Assembly: GCA_009739215.1 (NCBI GenBank)
Contig: VSJF01000002.1
Location: forward strand, 682,001-746,000
DNA from: Floccularia luteovirens
Taxonomy: Eukaryota > Basidiomycota > Agaricomycetes > Agaricales > Squamanitaceae
Direction: 5' to 3'
Length of the DNA stretch: 64,000 nucleotides
The notes beneath the pieces were generated by a model that saw nothing but the letters and a program-made list of their open reading frames with translations, had not been told where the DNA came from and ran no database searches. Below, in pieces: positions 37,794-49,129 of the stretch (positions are counted from its first letter, which is position 1; every line of letters starts with the position of its first letter). The position numbers were made by a program, and so were the translations under genes.

Positions 37794-39730
37794 TGAAGGT
37801 TCATTCACATCTACTGCTTACAGCTCTCTTTGCATCCACTGTCGATGCATTAGGGAATGGACTCATCGTGCCTACTCTCCAGGGCAAGGTGGCAGGAACT
37901 TTGGTAACTTCAACTGTTACGCCAGTTTCTTGGGATCCCTTTTGCGGTTGCTAAACGTTGGGAAGCGCCACGCCTTCCTCCTCCCCGTTCTTCAGTCTTT
38001 CAAGCAAACAAATTCGGCAATTCTTGTGTTCAGTCACTTACTCTTACAAATGTTGAATTCCTCAAACTAGCAGGCTCAGGGGGCACTGATGTTCCAGAAT
38101 CGGAGGACTGTTTAAGTGTCAATGTTTGGGCCCCGACCGTTAACAGAAAGCAAAAAACAGCTGTTTTAATTTGGATTTATGGTGGTGCCTTTCAATTTGG
38201 AACGGTACTGTGACTTCTGTTTACCCTTTGCTTACATTTTTGCTAATAACAGAAAAAGAGTAACTTGGCTTCATATGACGGACAACATTTTGTCGCGGAT
38301 AACGACGATATCACAGTAGTCACATTCAACTATCGACTTAACATTTTTGGGCAGCCAAGCGCACCTCAGCTTCTTAGCAATGCAAAATCACAGAATTTTG
38401 GTTTACTTGATATAGAAGCTGCGATAAATTGGGTGCATGCAAACATTGGATTTTTCGGAGGAGATCCAGAACGCATCACCATTTTCGGTCAGAGTGCGGG
38501 AAGTACTGCAGTAGATGCGTATACTTTTTCACATCCACACGATACCATCGTGAAAGTTAAGGTTTTAAGACTTATCTAACTTACGAATGTCTAACCGTCA
38601 ATTTCAGGCGTCATTCAAGAGTCTGGAAAGTACGCATCTTCCTCTCTTAGATAATAGAGCCTTGGTCATTTATCTGACCAATATGCCAAGCTTGGATTTA
38701 GTGACAGCTGGGCTGGGTAATCCCACTTTCAATACTTCTGCCTGGAATACTGTTGCCGCAGAGGTAGGATGTGGGACTGGTATGCGGATCATAGTTCAAC
38801 TTTGACTACAAATTAAAGCACACTCCAACCCAGATGGCTCCGCGCAACAATTCGCATGCATGCAAGCAGTGCCCTTTACACAACTCGAAAATGCAGTGAA
38901 CAGCACTGGAGCGTCATTCAACCTTCTCACTGACAGTAAGAGTCACTCATATCTCTGTATTTTGGCGGAAGCAAGGACTTAAGTGTAGACCTGGCCAGAT
39001 ATAACCATTTTTGCAGACACAAGGGCTCGAGCTGCGGCCGGGAACTTCCTCAAAGTTCCTCTCCTCGGCGGAAGTACTGCACAAGAAGGAGATGTTTTTG
39101 TCGTGTCTGAATTCCTTCTAACTGCAGGGGTGGCACTCCCCTTTGTAACGGAGGTCCTTGCGGATATCTTGACACAGGTGATCAGCTATATTTGCTGTCG
39201 GGTCTTCTTACTTACACCTTTCGGCAAGGTGACGTTTACTTGTCCGGCGGGTCAAATCGCCCAGGATAGAATCACGGCAAAGGTGCCGACTTGGCGATAC
39301 CAATATCAAGGTAAAACACTTGCTTGAACAATGGAAGGATATTGTTTAATCAGACCCTACTAAAGGCATCTTCCCGGACATATCAACACGTCCCGACCTT
39401 CGTGCATATCATGCTTCAGAGATACCGCTCGTGTTTGGCACATTCAACTCAGTCTTCCCAGAAATTTCTTCCACTTCGACTGAAGTTGCTTTGTCCAAAT
39501 ATATTCAGCAAGCTTGGGTAGCTTTTGCTCGAAACCCTGCGCAAGGCTTACTGCAGTTTGGATGGCCCATGTATTCACCTAGTACACCTTCGCTCGCGCA
39601 GCTAGGCAACCCAGCTAATGCGACAGGTGTTATATTCACATTCGGAGAGTTGGTGGACGCTACTTGTGGCGGAACTGCTCTGCTTTTAGAATTCTCTGCC
39701 CAGTTGACAGGACTTCTGCTAGGTAACTAA
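37794..39730 (+). pseudogene. Secreted type-B carboxylesterase, copy 1, with a single-base frameshift
   Basis: Extracellular alpha/beta-hydrolase of the carboxylesterase/lipase family. It has a signal peptide MKVHSHLLLTALFASTVDAL, then GKVAGTLVTSTVT. An extra A at about 37919 (compare copies 2 and 3, which read ACTGTTCGCCAG) shifts the frame into a stop at 37952-37954. From there the correct frame is fully open: RQFLGIPFAVAKRWEAP, ESEDCLSVNVWAP, LIWIYGGAFQFGT, FNYRLNIFGQPSAPQ, and the nucleophile elbow FGQSAGSTAVDAYTF. The His segment LRAYHASEIPLVFGTF and C-terminus LTGLLLGN also follow. All later introns splice in frame. One lesion only, so it is either a very young pseudogene or a sequencing error. 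Confidence 0.8.
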
Positions 39731-40670
39731 ATATTTACATGTGTACATGTGCTTTTAGCTGCGGAGAAAGATGAAACATGCTGAACTTTTGAACGTAACT
39801 GTCCGATATGACTACAGATACACATTGTATATGTTTTCCTGAGTTGCATGAAACAAAAAACAGTTATGCCACCTACCGTAACTTTCCGTTTGTCCGGACA
39901 TCCCTCACGCCACCAGTGATATACGCTTCTCGTAATCCAGATTTTTTTTTTTGGTGACAAACGTTTGAGGAATTATAAAAGGTCAGAAGTTGAAGTCATC
40001 ATGATCACGATAATGAGATCCTGGTATCGACCGTTTTGATGTTATCGGATTGTCTTCTTCGGTTCATTGTCAAGGTCAGATGATGGATACCGTGTATAAA
40101 CCGGATAGAAGGACATGCCGGTAACCGACATGCAAAGTAAAATTTGTCTAACTACCCCACCGTGCAAGGGCGGTACTGACTGTGATTTCAAAATCGAGAC
40201 CTTCTTATCCGTACCAGTTGCGACACAATCCGAGGGCAAGCAGAGAAACTCGGTCCTATTAATTTCATCCATTTTCGTAACTTTGGAGCTGTACATCGGG
40301 CTGTTTTTAAAAATATCGATGACATTGGAATTCGAGGTGTGTGAAACTTTGCACGGCGGGTGTTATTACATGGATCCAAAATTGGGTAACCCACTCGTGT
40401 GTATTTCAGCGATCAGCTGAACGCTTGGCTTGGGAGAAAACAATCAATTAATGGAATATTCGACAAACGATCAGGTCTTCCTCATTGATTTCTCGATTCG
40501 TTCCGTGAGGTCTATCTCTCCCTGAGAATGGAGAATTGCAAGCGCAGGATGCTTGCAATGTCGTCTTTCGACACTGCGTAGGAAGGATTCACAGGAATCT
40601 AATGAACAACTGCTTCCAGGTCGTTTAAAAATGCGAGATTGAAACAAGCCCAGGTTGAAGTTCATCAACA
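39731..40670. promoter_or_regulatory. Upstream region of carboxylesterase copy 2
   Basis: 940 bases between copies 1 and 2. CATGCCGGTAACCGACATGC at 40114-40133 recurs with few changes before copy 3 (42935-42954). An AAATATCGATGACATT segment near 40310 also recurs before copy 3 (near 43137). These shared stretches show that promoter DNA was duplicated with the genes. Confidence 0.5.
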
Positions 40671-42624
40671 ATGAAAGTCCTCAGTTCTTTCAGTTTAATT
40701 GTGGGAGTCCTTGCTCCACTCTGCGGAGCACAGCTCGACAGTTTACTCGTACATACCCGAGAGGGCGACGTTTTGGGTACCCTAGTAACACCCACTGTTC
40801 GCCAGTTTCTTGGAATTCCTTTTGGGACGGCAAAACGATGGGAAGCACCAGTACCCGCGCCTCACAGAGCGCAAGTGTTTCATGCTACAAGTTTTGGGGA
40901 CTCGTGTGTGCAAACGCTGAGCCCTCCAAATGTTGAATTCCTGGAGCTCGTAGGCGGTGAAGGAATCAATGTGACAGAATCTGAAAATTGCTTGAGCGTG
41001 AATATTTGGTCACCAAGCATCAGGCGAAAACAACGAACAGCAGTATTGGTTTGGATATATGGTGGAGGGTTTGTTTTTGGCACAGTTTGTATTTTTTAGG
41101 CTACTCTGTTGATGAATTGAAGTTCAATTTCAGTTTTTTTCTTCCAGAGCAATATTTCGGTATACAGCGGGCAAAATTTCGTGCGGGACAACGATGATAT
41201 TACTCTTGTCTCGTTCAACTATCGACTAAACATTTTTGGTCAACCAAATGCTCCACAGTTGGCTGGAAAACCTACTTCCCAAAACTTTGGTCAACTTGAT
41301 ATCGACGCTGCCATTCAATGGGTTCATGACAACATCGCAAACTTTGGGGGCGACCCAAATAGAGTCACGTTGTTTGGCCAGAGTGCTGGAAGCGCAGCGG
41401 CTGATGCTTTTACATTTGCTCATCCCAAAGATACAAGGGTTCAAGGTACTATTAGTACTCATTATTACTTCCTGTTCTGTTGACTAATTGATGGTTGTGC
41501 ACAGGAATAATTGAGCAATCTGGAAGGTGTAGCTGAAAACGATTATACCAGTCTTATATTAACTCATCTGCATCGTGCTCAGCGTTTCTGGCCAAAGTAC
41601 CCTGATAGCAACAAACGCGACATTGGATCCCACTAGCTGGAATGCAGTTGCTAATGCTGTCGGTTGTGGATCCGGTTAGTCATACTACTATTCAGAAAAC
41701 AGTCACACAATGTAGACAGGGATAACACATAGATGCGAATGCGGCACAATTCACATGTATGCAAAAAGTACCCTTCAGGACACTCGAGAATGCCGTTATC
41801 AGTACCAATGCTGCTTTCGGTCTTGTTGTTGACAGTAAGTCAAATTTCCAATCAATGAAAGTGGCCACCGAGAGCGACCACTTCTTTAGATATTACAATC
41901 TTTTCGGACACGACCGCTCGCGTCGCCGCAGGTAATTTTTTGAAGGTACCCTTACTTGGAGGAACTGTTGCCCAAGAATTCGATATTTTTGTTCTCGTAC
42001 AAGAATTACTGACAACTGGCACTTCAATCCCTGTTGTGACGGAACTTCTGTCAGACGTCGAAACTCAGGTAGACCGCGCCATCAATATATAATAATATTA
42101 ACTGACCCCATATATCGAAAGCTTGGATTTACTTGTCCTGCAGGAGTTACAGCGCTAGGACGCGTCAATGCTGGTGTACGCACCTGGAGGTACCAATACC
42201 AAGGTGCGTATATTCTATTACAGCTTCCTTATAGTGTATTCCTGACGCGCTTGCAGCTATTTTACCTGATATTTCCACACGAGAAGAGCTACGTGCATAT
42301 CATGCCTCGGAGATACCAATAGTTTTCGGAACATACAACAACAGCGCGATTCCAGCGACCCCAGCAGAAATAGCCCTTTCAAGATATGTTCAACAAGCAT
42401 GGGTTGCCTTTGCTCGAGATCCTACACAGGGCCTGCTTAATTTCGGTTGGCCGTTATACGACCCAAATACTAACAGTCTTGCCCAACTCGGCAATATTGC
42501 GAATCAAACTGGAGTAGTTTTCACGAAAGGCGCGCTGCTTGATGCCAGTTGTGCTCAGGCAAGCACATTGGTTGCAATTGAAACACAATTATTGGGGTTA
42601 TTCGGACCTAGTGCTACCAATTAA
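40671..42624 (+). CDS. Secreted type-B carboxylesterase/lipase, copy 2 (intact)
   Basis: Extracellular ester hydrolase. The signal peptide is MKVLSSFSLIVGVLAPLCGA. The mature start LDSLLVHTREGDVLGTLVTP is followed by TVRQFLGIPFGTAKRWEAPV, SENCLSVNIWSPS, VLVWIYGGGFVFGT and SFNYRLNIFGQPNAP. The catalytic Ser lies in TLFGQSAGSAAADAF, the acidic member presumably in the middle exons, and the His in LRAYHASEIPIVFGTYN. Exons continue through IIEQSG/SVSGQSTLIATNAT, FTCMQKVPFRTLENAV, AAGNFLKVPLLGGTVAQE and FTCPAGVTALGRVNAGVRTW. It ends at TAA 42622-42624. About seven introns, all joined without stops. About 540 residues. It is the only one of three tandem paralogs that reads intact. The natural substrate is unknown. 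Confidence 0.9.
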
Positions 42625-43308
42625 GAGATACCACATTTGTTGTCTCCGAAGAAGAAAAGTGTATGTACCGAGAACCTTGTAACATTGATATGTATGTACA
42701 GCCAAACAATAAGACAGAACTTTGAAGAGGCTCAGTTGTTTTTTCAATGCCGTGTTGTGAAATGGTGTTTAAGTGGTAGCGCTGTCCTAGATCACCGAAA
42801 TTTGACCAAAGCTGCAATGTCAAACATACTTTGATTAATAGAGAGACCAGCTATCATGACAGCTGAGTTCCTGTGCCGATTAGAATAATTTATTTATGAT
42901 TAGGTGGTTTAGGTTGACATAAAGAAGTCAAGGCCATGCCGATGACCGACGTGCACAACGCCTTGCGATAAATTATCCTATTGCTTAGAATATGCGACGA
43001 GGGAATCAACCAGGGTTCAACTTAGCTATGGGTATTTCTCATAATCACTATTGCAAAGAATTTCCACTCATCTTTGTCCCTGCTATTCAGAATTTATCCA
43101 TATTTGTAAAGTTTGTGGCGTTTTGGAGTGGTTTATAAATATCGACGACATTTTATGATAGACATTGCGCGGTCGGTTTAGTAAAACGTAATGTGGAAAA
43201 AAAAAAGTCTTGACATAACGTTAACATGGGCCTAGCAAGGCGTTAGAAATGTTTAAATGCGGGAACAACACCACCTTATGCACCCTCAGTTGAAATTAAT
43301 CCCCAACA
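42625..43308. promoter_or_regulatory. Upstream region of carboxylesterase copy 3
   Basis: 684 bases. It holds the second occurrence of the shared element (CATGCCGATGACCGACGTGC, 42935-42954) and the TAAATATCGACGACATTT segment near 43137. A run of ten A lies at about 43198-43207. No gene was seen. Confidence 0.5.
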
Positions 43309-45230
43309 ATGAGATTCCTATGCTCTCTCTTTTCAGTAGCAGCCCTTGCTTCATCCTGTAAGGCTCAATCCGACGGCTTACTCGTGCATACGAAAGACGG
43401 CGATGTTTCGGGTACTCTAGTAATACCCACTGTGCGCCAGTTTCTTGGAATTCTATTTGCCTTGGCTGGAAGATGGGAGGTACTAGGTCCTGTACTTAGC
43501 TGAACTGATGTTTTCAAGGCGACAAGCTTTGGGGACTCATGTGTGCAAACACTCGATGCTTCGAGTCTCGAATTCCTGACTCTAACAGGCATCAAACTTA
43601 CCACTGTAACAGAGTCCGATAATTGTTTGAGTCTGAATATCTGGTCACCAAGTGTCGGGCGTAAACAAGGTACCGCAGTGATGATCTGGGTTTATGGTGG
43701 AGGGTTTACCTTCGGCACGGTCCGATTCTTTCGAGCTAGTTCTTTTTGTAAATTGACATTCGGATCACCCGACAGAGCAATTTTCCTGCATACAATGGTC
43801 AAAACTTTGCGCGGGACAATGAAGATCTTACTATCGTAACAATCAATTATCGCACAAACATCTTTGGTCAACCAAATGCCCCACAACTAGCCGGAAAATC
43901 CGCCTCTACAGAATTTTTTCGTACTTGATCTTAATGCAGCAATTCAATGGGTTCATGATAACATCGCCAATTTTGGATGTGTTCCGGAACGAATCACTTT
44001 GTTCGGGCAAAGTGCAGGAAGCGGAGCCATTGATATTTTTGCATTGGCTAACCCAAATGATAAACGGGTTAAAGGTATCATTGGACTCTTCTAAACTACT
44101 AAACTAAAACTAATATGACGTTTCGCAGGAATCATTGAGCAATCTGGAAGGTATGCGTAAGACAATTGTACGAACAGGGGACTTGTTGCTAGTCTTTCTG
44201 GACAGGTTATACCACTGGTCACATCGTTGGATCCCACTAGTTGGAACACAGTTGCTAATGCTGTTGGTTGTGGAAGTGGTCAGTTATATGTTGAATAAAC
44301 AGTCATCTAGATCTAACCCACAATTAACGTACCGCTAGATGCCACCGCATCCCAATTCTCTTGTATGCAGAAGGTACCAGCTAGAACACTCGAAAATGCT
44401 GTTATCAGCACTAAATCCGCGTTCAGCCCTGTCGTTGATAGTAAGTTATGTTTGTGACGATATAGAGTCGGATATTTACCCCTCAATCATCAGATATCAC
44501 AATTTTCGCTGATGTCCCTGCTCGTACCACAGCAGGCAACTTCTTAAAAGTGCCTATGCTTAGCGGAACTGTTGCGCAGGAGAATGACATTTTTGTTGTG
44601 GGGCAAGAGTTACTGTCGATCAATATCACAATTCCAGGTGTAACAGACTTATTGTCGGATCTTACAACTTTGGTAGGTCTCCTGCCATTTGTGTGTTCGG
44701 GAGTTGGTCAACCTGTGCATGTTGATAGGTTAGTTTTACTTGTCCTGCGTCACAAGGAGCACTAGTCCGTGTCAAGGCTGGTGTGCCAACGTGGCGATAT
44801 CAATACCAAGGTGCGCATATTCCGCCCCACGCCATTTCAAATTTGAGGTGCTGACAGTCGCCACAGCCATTTTCCCTGATATCTCAACACGCCTAGATCT
44901 GAGAGCCTACCATTCCTCAGAGATACCTATTATCTTCGGAACATACAATGAAAGCAGCATTCCAGCGACCGCCACAGAAGTAGTATTTTCGAGATACGTC
45001 CAGCAAGCATGGGTCGTATCGCTCGAGACCCTACTCATGGTCTACTCAACTACGGTTGGCCACTGTACGACCCAGATACGGAAAGCCTCGCTCAGCTAGG
45101 TAACCAGGCAAACCAGACAGGAGTGGTTTTCACGAAGGCCGCACCGATTGACGCCGGTTGTGCTACAACCGATTTAGTGCTTCAGGTCATAGCTGGGTTG
45201 GAAAAGTTACTCACACCCAGTAGCAATTAG
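43309..45230 (+). pseudogene. Type-B carboxylesterase, copy 3, with three lesions
   Basis: Paralog of copies 1 and 2 with signal peptide MRFLCSLFSVAALASSCKAQ. Lesion 1: after GRWEVLGPVLS an in-frame TGA (43501-43503) precedes TDVFKATSFGDSCVQTL in the same frame. Lesion 2: near 43905-43915 the frame shifts between NAPQLAGKSAST and FVLDLNAAIQWVHDNIANFG. Lesion 3: near 45010 one base is missing relative to copy 2, so SRYVQQAWV continues only in another frame as ARDPTHGLLNYGWPLYDPD. The nucleophile motif TLFGQSAGSGAID, the His region LRAYHSSEIPIIFGTYN and most splice sites remain, so decay is recent. Its 3' part and 3' flank have an inverted relic copy at about 57770-58870. Confidence 0.88.
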
Positions 45231-45550
45231 TAGTAAAGGTCTGGGACGAACAGTATTGCCAACATGTGGTTAAATAATATGTCGCTAATTTTTGGTTATA
45301 TTTTTTGTACCGTATATGACCGGTTCAATATGGGTTGCTGCTGAAGAAAGTTAAGAAGGATTGAATCAAACAGGCGCGTGCTACAACGCGCGATTATACA
45401 CCACGTGATCGTGTTTTTGATGTTTTATGGCTTTGGGGCTTTGTTTCTTCCTCTAACCCTGTTAACAATGGTTCCTGAAGAAGCGAATGCCACATATAAG
45501 CTCCCCTGATATGACTCGGTCGACAATGACTTCCCTTTGGTTGGGGCCAC
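45231..45550 (+). repeat. 3' flank of carboxylesterase copy 3, duplicated in inverted orientation
   Basis: Segments of this 320-base flank recur on the other strand at about 57770-57980. The CACCACGTGATCGTGTTTTT block at 45400-45419 corresponds to 57864-57881. The CCCTTTGGTTGGGGCCACAG block at 45532-45551 corresponds to about 57774-57794. Together with the coding relic this shows that one stretch including gene end and flank was copied. Confidence 0.65.
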
Positions 45551-45613
45551 AGAATTGGAAATTTAAACGAGAGCGTATGACAAGTCATACTTCGATTCCT
45601 TCGACCCTAAGAG

Positions 45614-46354
45614 ATGAAAACTGAAATCCAAGTAAGTAAGAATTCTCATACAATTTTTTGGATGATAAACTCAAAATCCCGAGATAGTCCACGAAATTTC
45701 CATCTACGCAAATGCAGAAACTGCGGTCTTTTCAAGACGTTAAAGAGCAGGATTATGTAGAGCGTCTACAAGGAATCCCTGGTCACGAAGATGAAGATGA
45801 ATGTACTTACAGTGCTTTTGGTGATATTAGTCTGTCAAATCCATGCTGGGTGCCAGGATTACCAACGGAACTTACTCCTGAGAAGAAAACGAATAATGTA
45901 CGTTTGGGACATTTAGTTGCATAAAAATATAAAGCACTCTTATTCTCAGGACTCATCACACCCCTTCGTTTTGGACGCCCTCACACTTCCTGATGTGAAT
46001 TTTGCGGATTTAATAGAAAGTTTAAAACTCTCTCGCTTAGCTGCCTCAAATCTTCTTCAAGGCCCAGGTTCTTCTACCAACACGTCGAGCAATGAGCTTC
46101 TTTCGCCTCAGGCGTTCCGGGCCATCAGTGAGGAATCCCTTGATAGTACATGCAAGGGATTCTCGGCACACGCCAATGATATGGGGTCGTCTTCCCCAGT
46201 CAGACCCTTGATGAAACCTGAGGCCAAACCTGGAAGCAAACATCGACCTCTTATGTCCGTTGTTGTTAAGAAACATACAAGGGAATACCTGTCACGGGGC
46301 AGAGCTAGAATAGCTCGCTTCAAACCAGGGAGTTGTAGTGACGAGAACAAATGA
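45614..46354 (+). CDS. Hypothetical disordered protein
   Basis: Three exons. The first tiny exon, MKTEIQ (45614-45631), precedes GTAAGT. The second begins STKFPSTQMQKLRSFQDVKE after TAG at about 45684-45687 and includes GHEDEDECTYSAFGDISLSN. The third starts DSSHPFVLDALTLPDVNFAD and has LKLSRLAASNLLQGPG, SPQAFRAISEESLDS and a basic end KHTREYLSRGRARIARFKPG. About 210 residues, Ser/Pro-rich, no domain recognised. The position, 380 bases after carboxylesterase copy 3 with a CACGTGATC motif about 210 bases upstream, supports an independent gene. The function cannot be inferred. Confidence 0.6.
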
Positions 46355-46755
46355 TGGACAATGAGTGAAGCATAAATAGGGAGATGTTCTGTTATCGATA
46401 GGTTGTTAACTCCATTTTATAAGAGTCGTATGACTAGATTGTAGTTATTCTGAGATTAGTTGGAAGAGAAAGTGTTGTTCGGAGTCTATTAGTATGAGCC
46501 GTGATTGGGTAATGTTTCTCTTTGTGATGTTAGAACAACGTGCCACCGTGCCAGCCTGACTGTGAGTGCCGCTCTGCCCTGCATTTTGTCTTTCACAGCA
46601 GACCATAAAGACCACATGCTGCTGTAGATATCCCACTCCTCTTATCTACCTTGCTGTTCTTTGCTATAACTTTCCTTTGTAAAACTTCTCCTTTTTTTCT
46701 TAGAAAAAGATACTCACATTCTCACCTATCCCTAGTCACTCTGCTGCCGTTCTCA

Positions 46756-48700
46756 ATGCCCTTGTCCGACGCAAATTTCGATCAAGCAGCGGAGGCAGAG
46801 TGGCAGTTCATCTCCAATGTCTGGTGGCGTGCCCCTTTCGATTTTACTACTTGGACCTACCACCAAAACAGGCCAGATTCGAAGCAACCATACGCTAAAC
46901 CTCCACACTATCATGATTCTCTTGTCCGACGTCTCGTTTCTGCCGATGAACAGACCACGTCTTGGTCCATGCCACTTTCTCAATCCGAGGATATTGTTTC
47001 GTGCGAAGAACATGCGTTGAACTGTGATCTCGTTGGGGTTAGAGGGGCAGAGTCTGCTATGATTCCCTATGAGATTGCTGTTGGGATCAGCTCTCCGAGC
47101 GACTCGGTCTCTGAGCTTCAAGAAGAAGCTCAGGGGGATATCAAAAAAGTCGACAAGGAGTACATAGCTGCAACTCGGCAGCACTGGAACCTTATGGTTG
47201 AAGATTTAGTTGGGCGCTCGTTTGACGTGCACAGTGACAGAACTTTGGACAGCTGCTCTGCTGGTTCCAATTCTAGTGTATCATCAACCTCCAGTGGCAC
47301 CCGTCGCACAGCCGTCGTCGTTCTCTAGCTTCGGTTCGGTAGATTCGGAGAGAAGTAGGGATTTCTTCTCTATGCCATCTACTCCAAAAAACAAGGCTTC
47401 ATATGCAAATATCGTTGTGAAGAACATGTCTCCTAGCAACTGCGCGAGTGGTCTGGAAAACCCGATGATCCCTTCTTCCGGTAAAACTTTGAACGCATAT
47501 GCGTCTTCGTTTGTCCCGTCGTTCATGTCTCCAACAAATTCAATCGACTTTCCATCTCTGGGAGAAACCAAAAGTACATCGATGCCAACTCACGAGTCGA
47601 CCTCATCTCCAACTTCTCTTTCTACCTTCGTGTTCCCAAGACTTGCAGACTCGCCGACGAAGAGCAAAAATGATGACTCAAGCTTCTTTAATGACACTCA
47701 GATTGCATTTCCTACAGATATTGTCCCAACTAACCGTAGATCTATCTCAAGCGATCGAGTTTCTTCAACGCTTCTACCTCCTTTCTTGCAACAATCTTCT
47801 GCCCGTCGCAAAGTTAGAATATCAAGGACGCGTGAAATAGTCGACCGCTTGAGGCTACAATCCCTCACTAACCAGTGTGATATACCATCCACATTTGCAC
47901 CCAATTCAACATTCACCGAGGACGAAAAGGCTTCAAATACAAAAGATGCTTGTGGAGCGTCCTTCACTGGGCAAGGTATTTCCGGCAGTCAAGTTGAGAG
48001 CGAAGTGTCAATAATGTCAACTCAAGTTGATGATGAAGGTTGGATCAACGTCATGGAACCACCCGTAACCCAAGACACGAAAACAAAGAGGACACGGGAG
48101 CTTTTCCTCGCTCTTACTCGGCGAAGAACTGACTCGCTATCATCAGATGGCTTGAAGGATCAACTCAAAATGGATGAGTCTGGAAGTATGACGCCAGACA
48201 TCCACTCGGAATCCCCCGTTCCATCTCGTTCTCTAACTCCCTTCAATGAAGGTTGGGTTTCCAGTCCGTCACTACCCATGAGTAAAAAGGAGGTACCTAC
48301 ATCTTTCACAAACAAGAATCGTTTGCCTGCTAGCATAACTTTCAAACGTTCTTCGACGCCGGGATCCCGTCGTAGGTCTACTTCAGGAACATCAGCTTCG
48401 CAGCACTCACACCATGTGCGGTTAAACTCGACATCCTATGTTAACCCACAAAACCTCCTTTATTCGTATGGTCCATTTGGTGCGGTGGCCATGCCTATGC
48501 CTTTTGCAGCGGCAGCATATATTCAAAATCAATACCAACTAGGCATTGCTGGAACAGTGGGCCATCTACCACTCTTTCCTATGTTTCCAGGTACAAGCTT
48601 TACCCCACCCACGGTGTTACCTCTGAGAGGCCACTCCACGACTCCGTCCATGAATATGAACGCAGCAGCATATGCTGGAAGAAACGTTTCTTTATGTTAA
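46756..48700 (+). CDS. Serine-rich disordered protein of unknown function, frame break inside
   Basis: The N-terminal part starts MPLSDANFDQAAEAEWQFIS and contains NVWWRAPFDFTTWTYHQNRP. It runs to LVGRSFDVHSDRTLDSC. The large C-terminal part is in another frame (SSFSSFGSVDSERSRDFFSM onward) with Ser/Thr/Pro-rich low complexity, the blocks RRKVRISRTREIVDRLRLQS and VDDEGWINVMEPPV, and a hydrophobic Ala/Met/Pro segment (AVAMPMPFAAAAYIQNQYQL). It ends RNVSLC at 48700. The two frames can be joined by a 61-base intron, donor GTGACA at about 47234 to acceptor CCAG near 47294, which is plausible but has a weak donor. A one-base lesion is the alternative. About 600 residues; perhaps a regulatory or RNA-associated protein. 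Confidence 0.6.
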
Positions 48701-49129
48701 GACTGCACATGCAGGTCTACTCTTGTGAATATTACCCAAACTTACATCATGCTTTGTGTAACGTGCTTCAATTTCCCAACGCTTTTTTTGAAATTCATGC
48801 CTCCCCTTTTTTGCTTCCTATATCGGACTTCTTGCATATATCATATTTATATTATTGAAAATCATTTGAATATCCGTGGATCACTAGCATTTTCTATCTC
48901 CTCTTCTTAGCAATGTATGTAGCTCTTCAGAGGGCTTTGTTTCATGTCTGCTTAAGTTCCGGTTTCTTTTCTTGGTACATACATACTTGATTTACAGGGT
49001 GCAGTGGATCGCCCGTCGTATATATGTTTGCATAGTTTAGTTTAGAGTTCTCCATTCGAACAATACAGAAAAAAGGCTATCTTATCTTTGAACCATAAGT
49101 AAATCAATTTTGCAAACTACTTAACGGAA
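48701..49129. other. Convergent 3' region
   Basis: 429 AT-rich bases between the stop of the Ser-rich gene and the stop of glucosidase II. A 61-codon frame at 48725-48910 has no features. Nothing else was seen. Confidence 0.4.

Noticed and set aside
43198..43207. A-run as a retroposon tail
   Set aside because: No adjacent retroposed gene or target-site duplication was seen; simple homopolymer in a promoter region.
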